In this document: positions 1-9,199 of the stretch, piece by piece
How the letters are laid out: each line of letters begins with the position of its first letter
Numbering within the stretch: the first letter of the stretch is position 1
Assembly: GCA_964036315.1 (NCBI GenBank)
Contig: OZ038509.1
Span: 24,415,384 to 24,479,383, forward strand
Direction: 5' to 3'
DNA length: 64,000 nucleotides
From: Acanthosepion esculentum
Lineage: Eukaryota > Mollusca > Cephalopoda > Sepiida > Sepiidae
Notes under the pieces: generated by a model
The model's database searches: none
What the model was told of the DNA's origin: nothing
Seen by the model: the letters and a program-made list of their open reading frames with translations, nothing else
Translations under genes and position numbers: made by a program

Positions 1-1789
1 GGGCGAGGTCATGGTTGTGATGAGAGAAGCAATTATTGTGGTGATGGTGACATTTCAGCTCAAAATTGTCACTCATTACAAGGAGCTTTCTTTTAAGCAA
101 ATCTGATGGTCCCCAGAATTATCTTTTTCTTTTTTTTTCTTTTTTTTTTTTTGCAGGAACGTTAGTGATCGGCTATTGTATTTTATTGCAAGGATTTATT
201 TTGTGTAGTGGATGTCATGCTTGTAGCCCATGCACAGAAAACGACTTTTTTTGTGTTTTGCTTTATTAGTGTTCACATCCAGCAGACATATGTGAATCAG
301 AAAGAAATCTAATTTCAGCATAATAGCTCCCCCAGATCTCAATCTGATTCATAGTGGTGAGTGAAGATTTCAGTAAAGTCAAGAATGAGATGATTGTTGG
401 TGAAGAGAGGTGCTTCTTGATTTTTTTCAAAGGTTTTATTGGGCTCTTTGGAGCAGAGAAATGGTCTGCTGGCCCTGTTGAATTCTAGTATAAGGACATC
501 AGAGCAACAAACTAGTTGGATCTGATTCATTCACAATGACAGGTCTCAGAGAATTATCACATCCAAACAAGACATTCAATAAGATTCTTTTTTTTCCCCC
601 ATTTCTGGTGGGTTCATTTTGTTAGTTCACTAATCCCTTACGGCACATTCTTGGCACCAGTTGATCATAGTAGTAGGTTCATTCGTTATAAGGCGTGTTG
701 GTTGCCAAGGTTACAGCAGTGGCAGCAACGAGGGAGTGGATAGTGAATATTGAGCGAGAGGAACGTCTTTTTTGAATTCTGGTTGAATCGGAGATCAACG
801 AACAGAGTCTTGGTGGTGATGACAAGAGAGGCCTAGAGCTGGATGTTGACAATGTTAGAAATCACAGTGGTTGGTGTTAGAAGCCTGACAGTGTTGAAGC
901 GAGGGCGAGGTCACAAACAAATATTCAGCCTATTTAGCAGTGTTTTCACTACTAAAACTCACCAAAATCACTAATCTTTCCTTAAGTCATTCTTTAACCT
1001 TGACTTGACACTGATTGAAATTTCTGAACATTTCTAGCAGAAATAGGTTGTTTGGTTGTCAGGTTTGGTTGTAGTGACCAGAGAAACATCCTTTTGGGAA
1101 TCCATTCCCCATTGTTTGGAGGAGGAAGCTGACTGTGTAGACCTTCCTCTTTATGAATGAAAGATGAATGCTATGAGAATTAGTTGACTTAGTGTATATA
1201 CCATGGTGGGTCCTAGCTGTGAAGGTCTGTGTGGGTAAAAACAAGGACTGAAAATAGTGATAGAATAGCGAGATCTGGCAATATTTCACCTGTGGGAAAG
1301 GAGATGAAAGGTGACAAACAGTTCATCACCCACAAGGCCACATAAACACTTTTGAACTCATGGTTGAAAAGTGAGGATGAGGCAGCAATGCATCATTTTT
1401 GGTCGGATTTGGCTCTTGTGAAGATCAGATCATGGCAGGAGGAGTCTGGTACTTTCTGGAGCAGTACAAAGAAACAACCATATTTGGTCTGATCTGGATC
1501 AGAGTGTAACAGGAGGATCCTGGTACTAAAATTAGTATTCTGATATTTGGTCATTGAAATATTTCTTTTGGATTCATCCAAGAACATTTCGGTACCTCCT
1601 CGTATCAAATTGCCAGGAAACAACTTAGCGAAAATAGCTTTTCCACAACCTTTTATATATGTTTTATTTAACTTGAAGATGTTTTGAACTTAGTGTTAAA
1701 TTAATTTCAAAATGAAAAGAAATTTCCGATGTCACAACTACCAAAACATTTTTCATCTTGTTAACATATCATTCTTCTTTTTTTTTCAG
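1..1789. other. non-coding stretch upstream of the first visible exon (intron or repeats)
   Basis: No open frame here looks like a conserved protein. If the methyltransferase exon at 1790 is internal, as its phase suggests, this is intron sequence. It is moderately AT-rich. A short LINE-like C-terminal remnant lies on the minus strand near 1059-1112; nothing else is recognised. Confidence 0.5.
1059..1112 (-). mobile_element. short LINE ORF2 C-terminal remnant
   Basis: The minus-strand translation includes NGFPKGCFSGHYNQT. This resembles the WN-LP-CFPDHYNL motif near the C-terminus of LINE reverse-transcriptase ORFs, also seen in this window at 34107 (plus) and 32370-32450 (minus). Only about 18 codons match and the rest is decayed. 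The call rests on pattern recognition of a short motif. Confidence 0.35.
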
Positions 1790-1864
1790 GACGGATCAGA
1801 ATTGGGAATTTGTTGATGCCGTGTCTTTTATCTACGGATGTCATGTCTATGCTTATGATCCAAG
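1790..1864 (+). CDS. METTL24-like methyltransferase, internal exon A
   Basis: This is a 75-bp internal exon between a pyrimidine tract ending in CAG (1787-1789) and a GTTAGA donor at 1865. Reading from its second base gives TDQNWEFVDAVSFIYGCHVYAYDP, and the split last codon (AG|C) adds Ser with the exon at 3575. The stretch resembles the METTL24 / FkbM-type region where an acidic residue ending a beta-strand (here AYDPS) contacts S-adenosylmethionine. Entering intron phase is 2 and leaving phase is 2, which fits the next exon exactly. The upstream exons, with the N-terminus and the glycine-rich motif I, should lie before the window. METTL24 substrates are not well defined, so the family is assigned rather than a reaction. 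Confidence 0.72.
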
Positions 1865-2035
1865 GTTAGATGACTTTTTTTTATTATCGGATTTTTTTTT
1901 TTTTTTACTTTCTTTTAATGCAGACAAGAATATCTAAAAATGGGTAAGACAATAACTGAGGCCCTCAAAAAAGGCAAGACATACAAGAATAGGACTGGTA
2001 ATAAATCAGACACTGAAAGGAAGATGCCCGAGAAT

Positions 2036-2285
2036 TGGACAGATAATACTGGAGACCTTGAATAGTGATACACAAGAAAAGGGCTAGTAATACTGGAGAC
2101 CCTGAATAGTGATAGACACACGAAAAAGGATGGTAATACTGGAGACCTTGAATAGTGATAGGCACAAGAAAAGGGCTGGTAATACTGGAGACCCTGAATA
2201 GTGATAGACACAAGAAAAGGGCTGGTAATACTGGAGACCCTGAATAGTGATAGACACAAGAAAAGAGCTGGTAATACCAGAGAAC
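2036..2285. repeat. tandem repeat, about 46-bp unit, 5-6 copies, in intron
   Basis: A unit of about 46 bp carrying GGTAATACTGGAGACC and GAATAGTGATAG recurs five to six times with small differences. The unit has no stop in two minus-strand frames, which gives spurious ORFs of 112 and 128 residues. It lies in the first visible intron of the methyltransferase gene. Confidence 0.85.
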
Positions 2286-2514
2286 AGGTTCTAGTTGCCA
2301 CACTAGGATAAAATAATCTTAAGGACAGGGATCATAATTTATTGATAAAATAGGATACAAATGTGTCACGTTTTAAAATTTAAGGTGCCTTTCGGCCGAC
2401 ATATTTTTCAATAATATAATTGTCGGCAGAATAAAACATAGTAGCTGAGAAGAAAAGTTTTTACCAAGATGTAAATTACCGAACTGTGTGTGTGGAGGAC
2501 TCTTGAGTATTGGG

Positions 2515-2522
2515 TATATAAG
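2515..2522 (+). promoter_or_regulatory. TATA-like motif upstream of the first U2-like sequence
   Basis: TATATAAG lies about 120 bp upstream of the U2-like start at 2638, with TCAGTTCTTAGAATT following. It could be the core promoter of an old LTR or a chance AT-rich match. Nothing else supports a promoter. Confidence 0.18.
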
Positions 2523-2637
2523 AGAGTCCAGTACCTCAGTTCTTAGAATTAAACAGCCAGGTCACTCACACATACAGTGATTATAGTGAGCAAGGGTTAT
2601 GCAGAACTGATCACACGTTTTTTTTTTTATCAGATGG

Positions 2638-2763
2638 ATGGCTTCTCAGCCTTTTGGCTGAGATCAAAACATGGTATCCATTCTCTCCTTATTTTAGATG
2701 GGAGAAGGCATCTCGTCCTGGGGCTTTCAACCCCCACAGCAGCACCTCCCTCATTGCACTAAA
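2638..2763 (+). ncRNA. U2 snRNA-like sequence, copy 1 (probable pseudogene or U2-derived retroposon)
   Basis: The 5' part, GCTTCTCAGCCTTTTGGCTG then AGATCAAAAC, closely follows the 5' end of U2 snRNA, including the CCTTTTGG loop. A G-to-A change in one stem arm and an A-to-G change in the other keep the stem paired. The 3' part (GCAGCACCTCC then TTGCACTA) resembles the U2 3' stem region. The middle, with the Sm-site and branchpoint-pairing surroundings, is shortened and diverged: GTAGTA reads ATGGTA. Length is about 125 nt against roughly 190 for a functional U2. Homology to copy 2 continues past the 3' end, which suggests a duplicated or retroposed unit, not a working gene. Confidence 0.55.
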
Positions 2764-2898
2764 AGAGGTTGGGTTGGTGTAATATAAATTATTTAAATAT
2801 TTTTCAAAATGACTGGTTCCAAGCACCAATTTAATAAGCTACTTCATTTGAATGAATTTTATTAGATTTAAATCTATATAGAAGTTAATTGTATTTAA

Positions 2899-3006
2899 AT
2901 CAGCAGCAGGGGGCTTGGCACCCCTGCTGGTTAAATTGGCAGCAGGGGGCTTGGCACCCCTGCTGGTTAAATTGGCAGCAGGGGGCTTGGCACCCCTGCT
3001 GGTTAA
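2899..3006. repeat. three exact tandem copies of a 36-bp hairpin unit
   Basis: A 36-bp unit is repeated three times almost perfectly. Each copy contains the inverted repeat CAGCAGGGG / CCCCTGCTG around an 8-nt loop (GCTTGGCA), so each could fold into a strong 9-bp hairpin. The array sits between the two U2-like sequences. Confidence 0.9.
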
Positions 3007-3077
3007 AAGTGGTACATTCCTGAAGCTGTATTTAAGCTCTGCCAATTTCTTCTTTGTCAGATTTTTGTATGGAATAC

Positions 3078-3202
3078 ATTGCTCCTTGGTCTTTTAGCTG
3101 AGATCAAAGCATAGTATCTGTTCTCTTTTTATTTTAGATGGGAGAAGGCACCTGGTCCTGGGGATTCCTACCTTGCAGCAACACCTCCCTCGTTGCACTA
3201 AG
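3078..3202 (+). ncRNA. U2 snRNA-like sequence, copy 2 (probable pseudogene)
   Basis: This is a second U2-like sequence 440 bp downstream of the first, in the same orientation. It keeps GGTCTTTTAGCTGAGATCAA and ATAGTATCTGTTCTC, closer to canonical U2 (AGTGTAGTATCTGTTCTTATC) than copy 1 in the branchpoint-pairing region. Its 3' part TTGCAGCAACACCTCCC then GTTGCACTA matches the U2 3' domain. The central domain is replaced by GATGGGAGAAGGCACCTGG-type sequence as in copy 1. No upstream snRNA promoter element could be identified. Confidence 0.52.
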
Positions 3203-3574
3203 AGAGGTGGAGTCAGTAATATCAATGCTAGCATGATTGGGGTTGCAGGGACTTTGCAGTTTTTGTCCTTCGTCTATACACATATGTGTATTGGGTCCCA
3301 CTTTTAAAAAAAGACCTTGTTTCATATCCCACCTTAGAGGAGAGGCTTTTTGCATCAGTTGCCTTGTCATTTCAACCAAGAAATTGCTGTTAATATTGCC
3401 TTGTTTTGGATTTTGTACCTGCTGTTTTGCTTAGCGGCAATGGACCCTTTCCTTTTCGGCAAGTCTGTATTGAGTGTCCGCACAATGCTACCTTTATTTT
3501 TAGACAATCTAATCTTTATTTGTAATTCTTGACAACTGAACTGAACATTTCTGATCCTCCTTTTTTTATTGTAG

Positions 3575-3713
3575 CTTGAAAGATGACAAGCAAAACCGCT
3601 CGAATCTCGTCCACATTTCGAAAACAGGCCTTGGCCACCAGAATGGTTACAATCTGAAGGGTTGGAAACTGAACACTTTGAAAACTTTATTGAAAAACAA
3701 CGGCCATACAAAG
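3575..3713 (+). CDS. METTL24-like methyltransferase, internal exon B
   Basis: This 139-bp exon lies between acceptor TTTTTTTATTGTAG (ends 3574) and donor GTGAGA (3714). Its first base completes the Ser codon split from exon A, then 46 codons follow, starting LKDDKQNRSNLVHISKTGLG. It ends in phase 0, as exon C requires. The IS-TGLG and WKLNTLKTLLKNNGHTK segments correspond to the METTL24 stretch between the cofactor-binding strand and the LKIDIE strand (a strand with GLG, then W-TL and a helix). Confidence comes mainly from the exact reading-frame continuity across three exons. Confidence 0.75.
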
Positions 3714-3789
3714 GTGAGAGGTCAACTCGCGAGAATTCTGAATGATGGAAACAAAAACAAAACATTTTTTATTGCGTTTGTATAAAAAA

Positions 3790-4415
3790 AAACACTACCT
3801 CTTCAGCCAACCATTTACACAATCTCGCTCTTCTTCTTTATGCTGTTTCCCTTGAGGATGTGAGTGATCATGGCTCTCCACAATTTCCTGTCTTTTGTAG
3901 CTCTTAGTAAATGTTTTTTTTTTCACTATTTCGCTTAATCCCTGTTCTGCCAACCATTTACACAATCTCATTCTTCTTCTTTGTGCTGTTTCCCTTGAGG
4001 ATGTGAGTGATCATGGCTCTCCACAATTTCCTGTCTTTTGTAGCTCTTAGTAAATGTTGTCTTTTCACTGTCTCTCCTAACCCCTGTTCTGCCAACTATT
4101 TACACAATCTCATTCTTCTCCTTTGTCCCGTTTCCCTTGAGGATGTGAGTGATCATGGCTCTCCACAATTTCCTGTCTTTTGTAGCTCTTAGTAAATGTT
4201 GTCTTTTCACTATCTCTCCTAATCCCTGTTCTGCCAACCATTTACACAATCTCATTTTTCTTCTTCTTCTCCTTTGTCCCATTTCCCTTGAGGATGTGAG
4301 TGATCATGGCTCTCCACAATTTCCTGTCCTTTGTAGCTCTTAGTAAATGTTGTCTTTTCACTATCTCTCTTAATCCCTGTTCTGCCAACCATTTACACAA
4401 ACTCATTTCTCTTTC
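3790..4415 (-). repeat. tandem array of a LINE ORF2 C-terminal unit, about 145 bp x 4-5
   Basis: A unit of about 145 bp is repeated four to five times. Read on the minus strand it encodes LLRATKDRKLWRAMITHILK followed by GNGT and then CKWLAEQGLGEIVK. This same peptide ends the LINE reverse-transcriptase remnant on the plus strand at 55990-56430 and is seen again at 54605-54835 and 38060-38130. The array is therefore a local amplification of the 3' coding end of a LINE family. It lies in the intron between methyltransferase exons B and C, antisense to that gene. Confidence 0.8.
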
Positions 4416-4429
4416 TTCTTGGATTGCTT

Positions 4430-5335
4430 AAAAATTGTTGGTAATTCAACTATAAATATGTATTATTGGTCATTTCTTATATAAAAATGTATTGCTGGTA
4501 TTTTATTATAAAAATGTATTTTATACTTTTATCGTGTTTTGTTTATTTGGGGGTTCACTATTTGCTCATAGTTGGGACCCTAACAGGTGCTACCACCCTG
4601 GGTCAGTGTGGACCTGGGAACAATAGCAATTAAGAGATGGTGTCATGCTCCTCAAAACCTCCAATCTCTCGATCAGACGCCTTGCTGCTGGATATAGCAT
4701 TATTTTCTCTTCAATGTTAGATGTGAAATTGTTTTTACAAAAAATATTCAAGATTGAGAATATATTTTAAGAAAACGACTTCATCATTGTATCATTTTCA
4801 AAGTATAAAACATCCTCATCAAATTGTGTGGACATGTTTGTTTCCATCTATATTTATCTGTGTGTACATAGGTACATCAAATCTGTAGCCCGTCCTGGAT
4901 AAACTACATCCGCGTCCAGGGTAAGTCGATAAATTACGTCCAGCAGCAAGGCCTCTGATTAGGAGGTTTTGAGGAGCGTGGAACCACCTCTTAACTGCTG
5001 GTGTTCTGAGGTCCTCCCTGAACTGGGGTGGTAGCACCTGTTAGGGTCCCAGCTATGGGCAAATAGTTGACCCCGAAAGTGAGGTAAAAAGCATTATGAA
5101 AGTGTAAAAAAAGGTTTTGATACCAGAAATACTTTGTAAAAAGAATTATTACCAGAAATAAATTTTTGAAGGAAAAAAAATATTACCAGCAATACGTTTT
5201 TGAAAAAAAAATATTACCAGCAATATGTTTTTGAAAATAATATTACCAGCTATACATTTTTGAGGAAAAAAAATATTACCAGAAATAGATTTGAAAAAAG
5301 AAAAATATTACCAGGAAAAAAAAAAGTTGTCGGCA
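4430..5335. mobile_element. foldback (large inverted-repeat) element with subterminal minirepeats
   Basis: Positions 4549-4692 and 4938-5075 are reverse complements of each other with moderate divergence (for example GGGACCCTAACAGGTGCTAC against GTAGCACCTGTTAGGGTCCC). They flank a loop of about 245 bp. Outside the arms the symmetry continues as minirepeats: TATTGCTGGTATT on the left, and six degenerate TATTACCAGCAATA plus TTTTTGAAAA units on the right to about 5330. No coding sequence is present, so it is a non-autonomous foldback or MITE-like element. Its superfamily is not recognised. Confidence 0.75.
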
Positions 5336-5365
5336 TTAAATGATCCATTGAGGTTATATGCTGTA

Positions 5366-5437
5366 AAACAAACCAAACCAAACTAAACCAAACCAAACCA
5401 AACTAAAACAAACCAAACCAAACCAAACCAAAACCAA
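5366..5437. repeat. (AAACC)n-type simple repeat
   Basis: AAACC/AAACT pentamers recur for about 70 bp directly beyond the foldback element. Confidence 0.9.
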
Positions 5438-5829
5438 GTCTGTAGCTTGATGATGAAAAATATGGCATTTATTTTATTTTTTAAATATAATCTTTGTCAG
5501 TGTGATTCTTATAATCTCAGACATTGAACTTTATAGAATGGCAATTTTAAATCCAAATTCAGTTAACAACAATTTGGAGCTATGATGATCTTTATGAATT
5601 TAAATGCAGTACTATATTGGCAGCTAGGTCTCATCTTTTACCCTTGAAATTACTAGATATAACCATAAGTTGTATGCTAACAATTTCTTCTCTCACAATT
5701 CTCGTTTGCTGAACCTTCTTCTGGCTTCTTGCTTTCCAATCAACTTTGATCTTCAAAAGTTTAAATGTAACGTCAATCGTTATCTTCTGTCTCTTTGAAT
5801 CCAGTCCTTTTATTGTCTCCCTAATGTAT

Positions 5830-5915
5830 TTTTTCTCAGATTCTTTCACACTCAGTAACCCTGTGTGTCTCACTAGCTTTATTGCCTTGCTTGGGGTGAA
5901 ATGAATAAAAAAAAA
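5830..5915 (+). mobile_element. LINE-type 3' tail (shared tail of a LINE/SINE family)
   Basis: The sequence TTTATTGCCTTGCTTGGGGT, then GAAATGAAT and an A-run, recurs at 13262 and 33120. It also occurs on the minus strand at 32168-32215, where it ends a recognisable LINE C-terminal coding region. This copy is therefore a 5'-truncated LINE insertion or a SINE with the same tail. Confidence 0.55.
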
Positions 5916-6714
5916 ATTTTTGTATATACATCTATGCACACATGGGTGTATGCTAAAGACAATTTCTGATAGGAAATCCTATCTAAATATCACTTTTTAC
6001 TAATATTTTCAATTCTTGCATTTTATCACATCTGGAAATTTGTTGAAATTGGATTTTTATTAACTAAATTAGTTTGTCAGTTTCCACTGATAAGAATGAA
6101 AATTTCTTCTTTTTTATTCAATTCATTGGTTTTTGTTTTACGCCTGTGACCCTTTCAAAACGATTTTCTTGAAGAAATATTTTAATAGAAACTGAAAATG
6201 ACTTCAATAAGATGGCTGATCCAAGGGAGATAATTCTCTTTTGTTGATTATTCAATGTTCAATTATACCTTAGTGTCCACTTAAGCTGTAGGTATTCCCT
6301 GGAGCCAGGAATTCTTAATTTCCTTTTCGTTTAAATCTTTTCTTTCTAATATTTTCATCTATTACTTCCATTTTATCACATTTTTAGCACATCTGTTCTT
6401 CAACCATAAAATTAAATTATAAGACTATATCAGTTAAAAGAAACCCAAAATTAAACATGATCTTCAGTTATTATTATTTTTTTTATTAAAGTGTTTTTTC
6501 CTCTTAATTTTAACTTCTGTCACAATTATTAAAATAAGATCTGAGGAAGACTCAATGGAAATTCTTTTTAATCTTGGGAAAAACTTACGTTAGGAATGTG
6601 TGTTTAAATCTAATTAAAATTTATTTTTGACAAATACTGATTACTAATGTTTGCACACTGCTGGATTAGTGATGATGAACAAAATAATAGTCAAAAATTA
6701 ATTTAATGAAAATA

Positions 6715-7230
6715 ACAATGCTTCATCTAAGAAATTCAGACAATTTAAGACTATTACTACTTGGTGGAAAAGCAAGAGAAATAAGATGAAAGAAATAGTA
6801 GTCAAAAATGAATAATAATTGCCATGGCTTCATCTATGAAATTCAGACAATTTAAGACTCTTACTACTTGGTGGAAAAGCAAGAGAAATTAGATGAAAGA
6901 AATACTAATGAAAAATGAATAATAATTGCCAAGGCTTCATCTAAGAAATTCAGACAACTTAAGACTATTTCTACTTGGTGGAAAAGCAAGAGAAATAAGA
7001 TGAAAGAAATACTAGTCAAAAATGAATAATAATTGACAAGGCTGCATCTAAGAAATTCAGACAACTTAAGACTATTTCTACTTGGTGGAAAAGCAAGAGA
7101 AATAAGATGAAAGAAATACTAGTGAAAAATGAATAATAATTGCCAAGGCCTCATCTAAGAAATTCAGACAACTTAAGACTACTACTACTTAGTGGATAAG
7201 CAAGAGAAATAAGATGAAAGAAATACCCAA
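6715..7230. repeat. 107-bp tandem repeat, about 5 copies, just upstream of exon C
   Basis: Units start at about 6721, 6829, 6936, 7042 and 7149 with CATCTAAGAAATTCAGACA, and each includes ACTTGGTGGAAAAGCAAGAG. The array ends about 115 bp before the splice acceptor of exon C. A second array of the same unit lies at 13510-13870. Confidence 0.9.
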
Positions 7231-7343
7231 TGTTCAATATTTTAGAATTACTAAAAAAAACTTGAATACTGTGTTTGTTTTCAGTAATGAATGATTTATA
7301 TTTTGACTTTCTTTTGAACTGTTTTTTATGTTTCCTTATTCAG

Positions 7344-7706
7344 GCAATCATTTCCTACCTTAAAATTGACATCGAATATGATGAATGGGCAAGTCTTCGT
7401 ACAGCGATCGATGATGGTAGTTTGACAAACGTAAAACAATTGGCATTTGAGATTCACACCGTTCCAGCTCAAGTGATGATCAATGCGGCCAAAATCAAAT
7501 CAATCCGTCCACACAAAGAAGAATATCTTGAGATGCATCACATTCTCTCACAGCTACAGTTATTGAATTTCCGTAAGTTTCACTACCAACGAAATATTTT
7601 TGGCGAATACACTTCCGTTGTCACAAACAAGAGTCGTTCCTTTGCCTATGAACTGTATTACGTCAACACAAGATTTGCATTGCAAGACTATGATGCTGAA
7701 GTCTGA
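7344..7706 (+). CDS. METTL24-like methyltransferase, terminal coding exon C
   Basis: This terminal exon follows acceptor TTCCTTATTCAG (ends 7343) and reads 120 codons to TGA at 7704-7706. It opens with AIISYLKIDIEYDEW. The LK-DIE--EW signature is typical of the FkbM/METTL24 methyltransferase domain, where the strand and acidic residues follow the cofactor pocket. The rest (LRTAIDDGSL, VKQLAFEIH, YLEMHHILSQLQLLNF, then FRKFHYQRN and YELYYVN) matches the usual METTL24 C-terminal order: EIH strand, a helix, then a compact all-beta tail. With exons A and B the window holds about 191 residues; the N-terminal portion is out of view. METTL24 proteins are predicted membrane-anchored or secretory-pathway proteins, so action in the Golgi or outside the cell is possible but not shown here. 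Confidence 0.85.
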   Translation, partial: AIISYLKIDIEYDEWASLRTAIDDGSLTNVKQLAFEIHTVPAQVMINAAKIKSIRPHKEEYLEMHHILSQLQLLNFRKFHYQRNIFGEYTSVVTNKSRSFAYELYYVNTRFALQDYDAEV

Positions 7707-7756
7707 AACTTTTTAAATCAATTTGATTATTTCCATTGTTTAACTTGATCTCTACA

Positions 7757-7778
7757 TGCACACACACACACACACACG
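7757..7778. repeat. (CA)n microsatellite
   Basis: A short CA dinucleotide run 50 bp after the stop codon of the methyltransferase, probably in its 3' UTR or just beyond. Confidence 0.9.
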
Positions 7779-7831
7779 ATCTTATATATAATAAGGTAAA
7801 AGGGGATCTTTTCATACATGACCCCTAACCT

Positions 7832-8095
7832 AAGTAACATTATTATTTGTACATTATTTACATTATTCGGACGATTGTCCTCATCTTTGTCGCCATATTT
7901 ATTACAACGTTTTGGCCGTTGGACACTCCGGACTTCTTCAGGTGGTTGGAATGTCAAACTGAACCCTTTATTTCGCTCACTGGGGTACACTGTTCTAGTT
8001 CCACGTGCCATGTTTAATGGATGTCAGTTATCAGTTATCTCCTGTTAATACCCCTCTCTCAAAGACACATGGCACAGTGGATTAATTTGAGTTTA
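7832..8095 (-). mobile_element. tRNA-headed SINE, family A, minus orientation
   Basis: On the minus strand the body carries CCTGAAGAAG, ACAACGGCCAAAACGTTGTA, then AATATGGCGACAAAGATGAG and ACAATCGTCC. Full copies at 49925-50197 and 54955-55265 have the same order after a tRNA-like head. The GAAGAAG and AACGTTGT core suggests one of the shared central domains of invertebrate SINEs, possibly the cephalopod Ceph-domain. That last assignment is from memory and unverified. Confidence 0.7.
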
Positions 8096-8161
8096 ATTTC
8101 ATGTATTTGATCTTGCGCAGATTGATTAATGTGCACATACAGGTGTATTAAGTGGCGGGTA

Positions 8162-8162
<1 letters not shown>

Positions 8163-8204
<42 letters not shown>
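8163..8204. repeat. (TA)n microsatellite
   Basis: An uninterrupted TA run abutting the pogo-like MITE. The TA target preference of such elements makes microsatellites natural insertion sites. Confidence 0.95.
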
Positions 8205-8207
<3 letters not shown>

Positions 8208-8357
8208 TGTAACCCGAATATAAGAGACCCGGATATAAGAAAGATTTTCTCTGCTCCCAAATTAGAGCCTGTGTTAATGTATATATAATAGACCAAACCC
8301 GGATATAAGAGACTTATTCTTTGGTCCCAACAACTCTCTTATATTCGGGTTACATTG
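8205..8357. mobile_element. pogo/Tc1-mariner-like MITE, copy 1
   Basis: A palindromic 153-bp element flanked by TA. Its left end reads CAGTGTAACCCGAATATAAG and its right end is the inverse complement (CTCTTATATTCGGGTTACATTG). TA target duplication and CAGT-type ends fit the Tc1/mariner-pogo superfamily. No transposase is encoded. Further copies are at 12254 and 63416. Confidence 0.85.
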
Positions 8358-8414
8358 TATATATATATATATGTATATGTATATAAAAGGTGACAGAAGG
8401 GAAAACTAATTATG

Positions 8415-8640
8415 TACACTATTTACATCATTCGGACTAATGTCCTCATCCTTGTTGCCATATTTATTACAACGTTTCGGCCGTTGTATGCTCCAGTCTT
8501 CTTCAGTTGGTTGGAATGTCAAACTGAACCCTTTATTTCACTCACTGGGGTAGACTGTTCTAGTTCCACGTCCCATGGTTAATGGATGTCAGCTATCAGT
8601 TATCTCCTATTAATTCCCCTCTCCAAGTTCTCAAACAATC
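8415..8640 (-). mobile_element. SINE family A, minus orientation, copy 2
   Basis: It has the same body as 7832-8095: ATTACAACGTTTCGGCCGTT, then CTTCTTCAG and CACTGGGGTAGACTGTTCTA on the plus strand. It lacks a clear tRNA-like head. Confidence 0.75.
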
Positions 8641-8837
8641 ATTCACGCAAACATTCACACCCATCCAAACACAACAACAAATATGAAAAGCACAATAAAG
8701 AAAGGCATCGTGCATTCACCAGAGAACTGACATCTCTGGTCACTTAATGTGGGAGGATAAGGGGGATTAGGCTAAAGAAAGTGAGGGCAAAAATAAAAGG
8801 GGTCAATGAGTATACATCCCTTAGCTATCTGTCTATA

Positions 8838-9122
8838 TTTCTGAGGTGAGGTATTATGTACACTATTTACATTATTCAGACTATTGTCCTCATCTTTGTC
8901 GACATATTTATTACAACCTTTGTGCCATGTGTCCTCTTTTTTTTTATGGCCTTTATTCACTGTGCCATGTGTCCTCAAGGACACATGGCACAGTGGATAA
9001 ATGCATCAGTTAGATCCAGTGACAAGACCCAAAGAGTGTGAGTTCAATACTAAGGCAGGTAACAAATATGAGGACAATAGTTTGAATAATGTAAATAATG
9101 TACATAATACCTCATCTCAGAA
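8838..9122. mobile_element. head-to-head inverted pair of SINE family A fragments
   Basis: The left fragment (8838-8935, minus orientation) and right fragment (8965-9122, plus orientation) face each other. GAGGTATTATGTACACTATT at the left end pairs with AATAATGTACATAATACCTC at the right end, and TGTGCCATGTGTCCTC pairs with its inverse near the centre. The right copy shows a Pol III A-box-like TGGCACAGTGG and a B-box-like GAGTTCAATAC. Central SINE body sequence is deleted from both. A transcript would form a long hairpin. Confidence 0.8.
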
Positions 9123-9199
9123 AAATAGACATTATTATTTGTATTTTATGAAAATTTGAGACAAGTATTTTTAATTAAGGGGAATTAGAGATACACAAA

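Noticed and set aside
1915..2303. ORFs of 112 and 128 residues on the minus strand
   Set aside because: They are translations of a 46-bp tandem repeat within an intron.
5631..5939. 102-residue Lys-rich minus-strand ORF
   Set aside because: It overlaps the LINE-type tail, has no domain, and is AT-composition driven.
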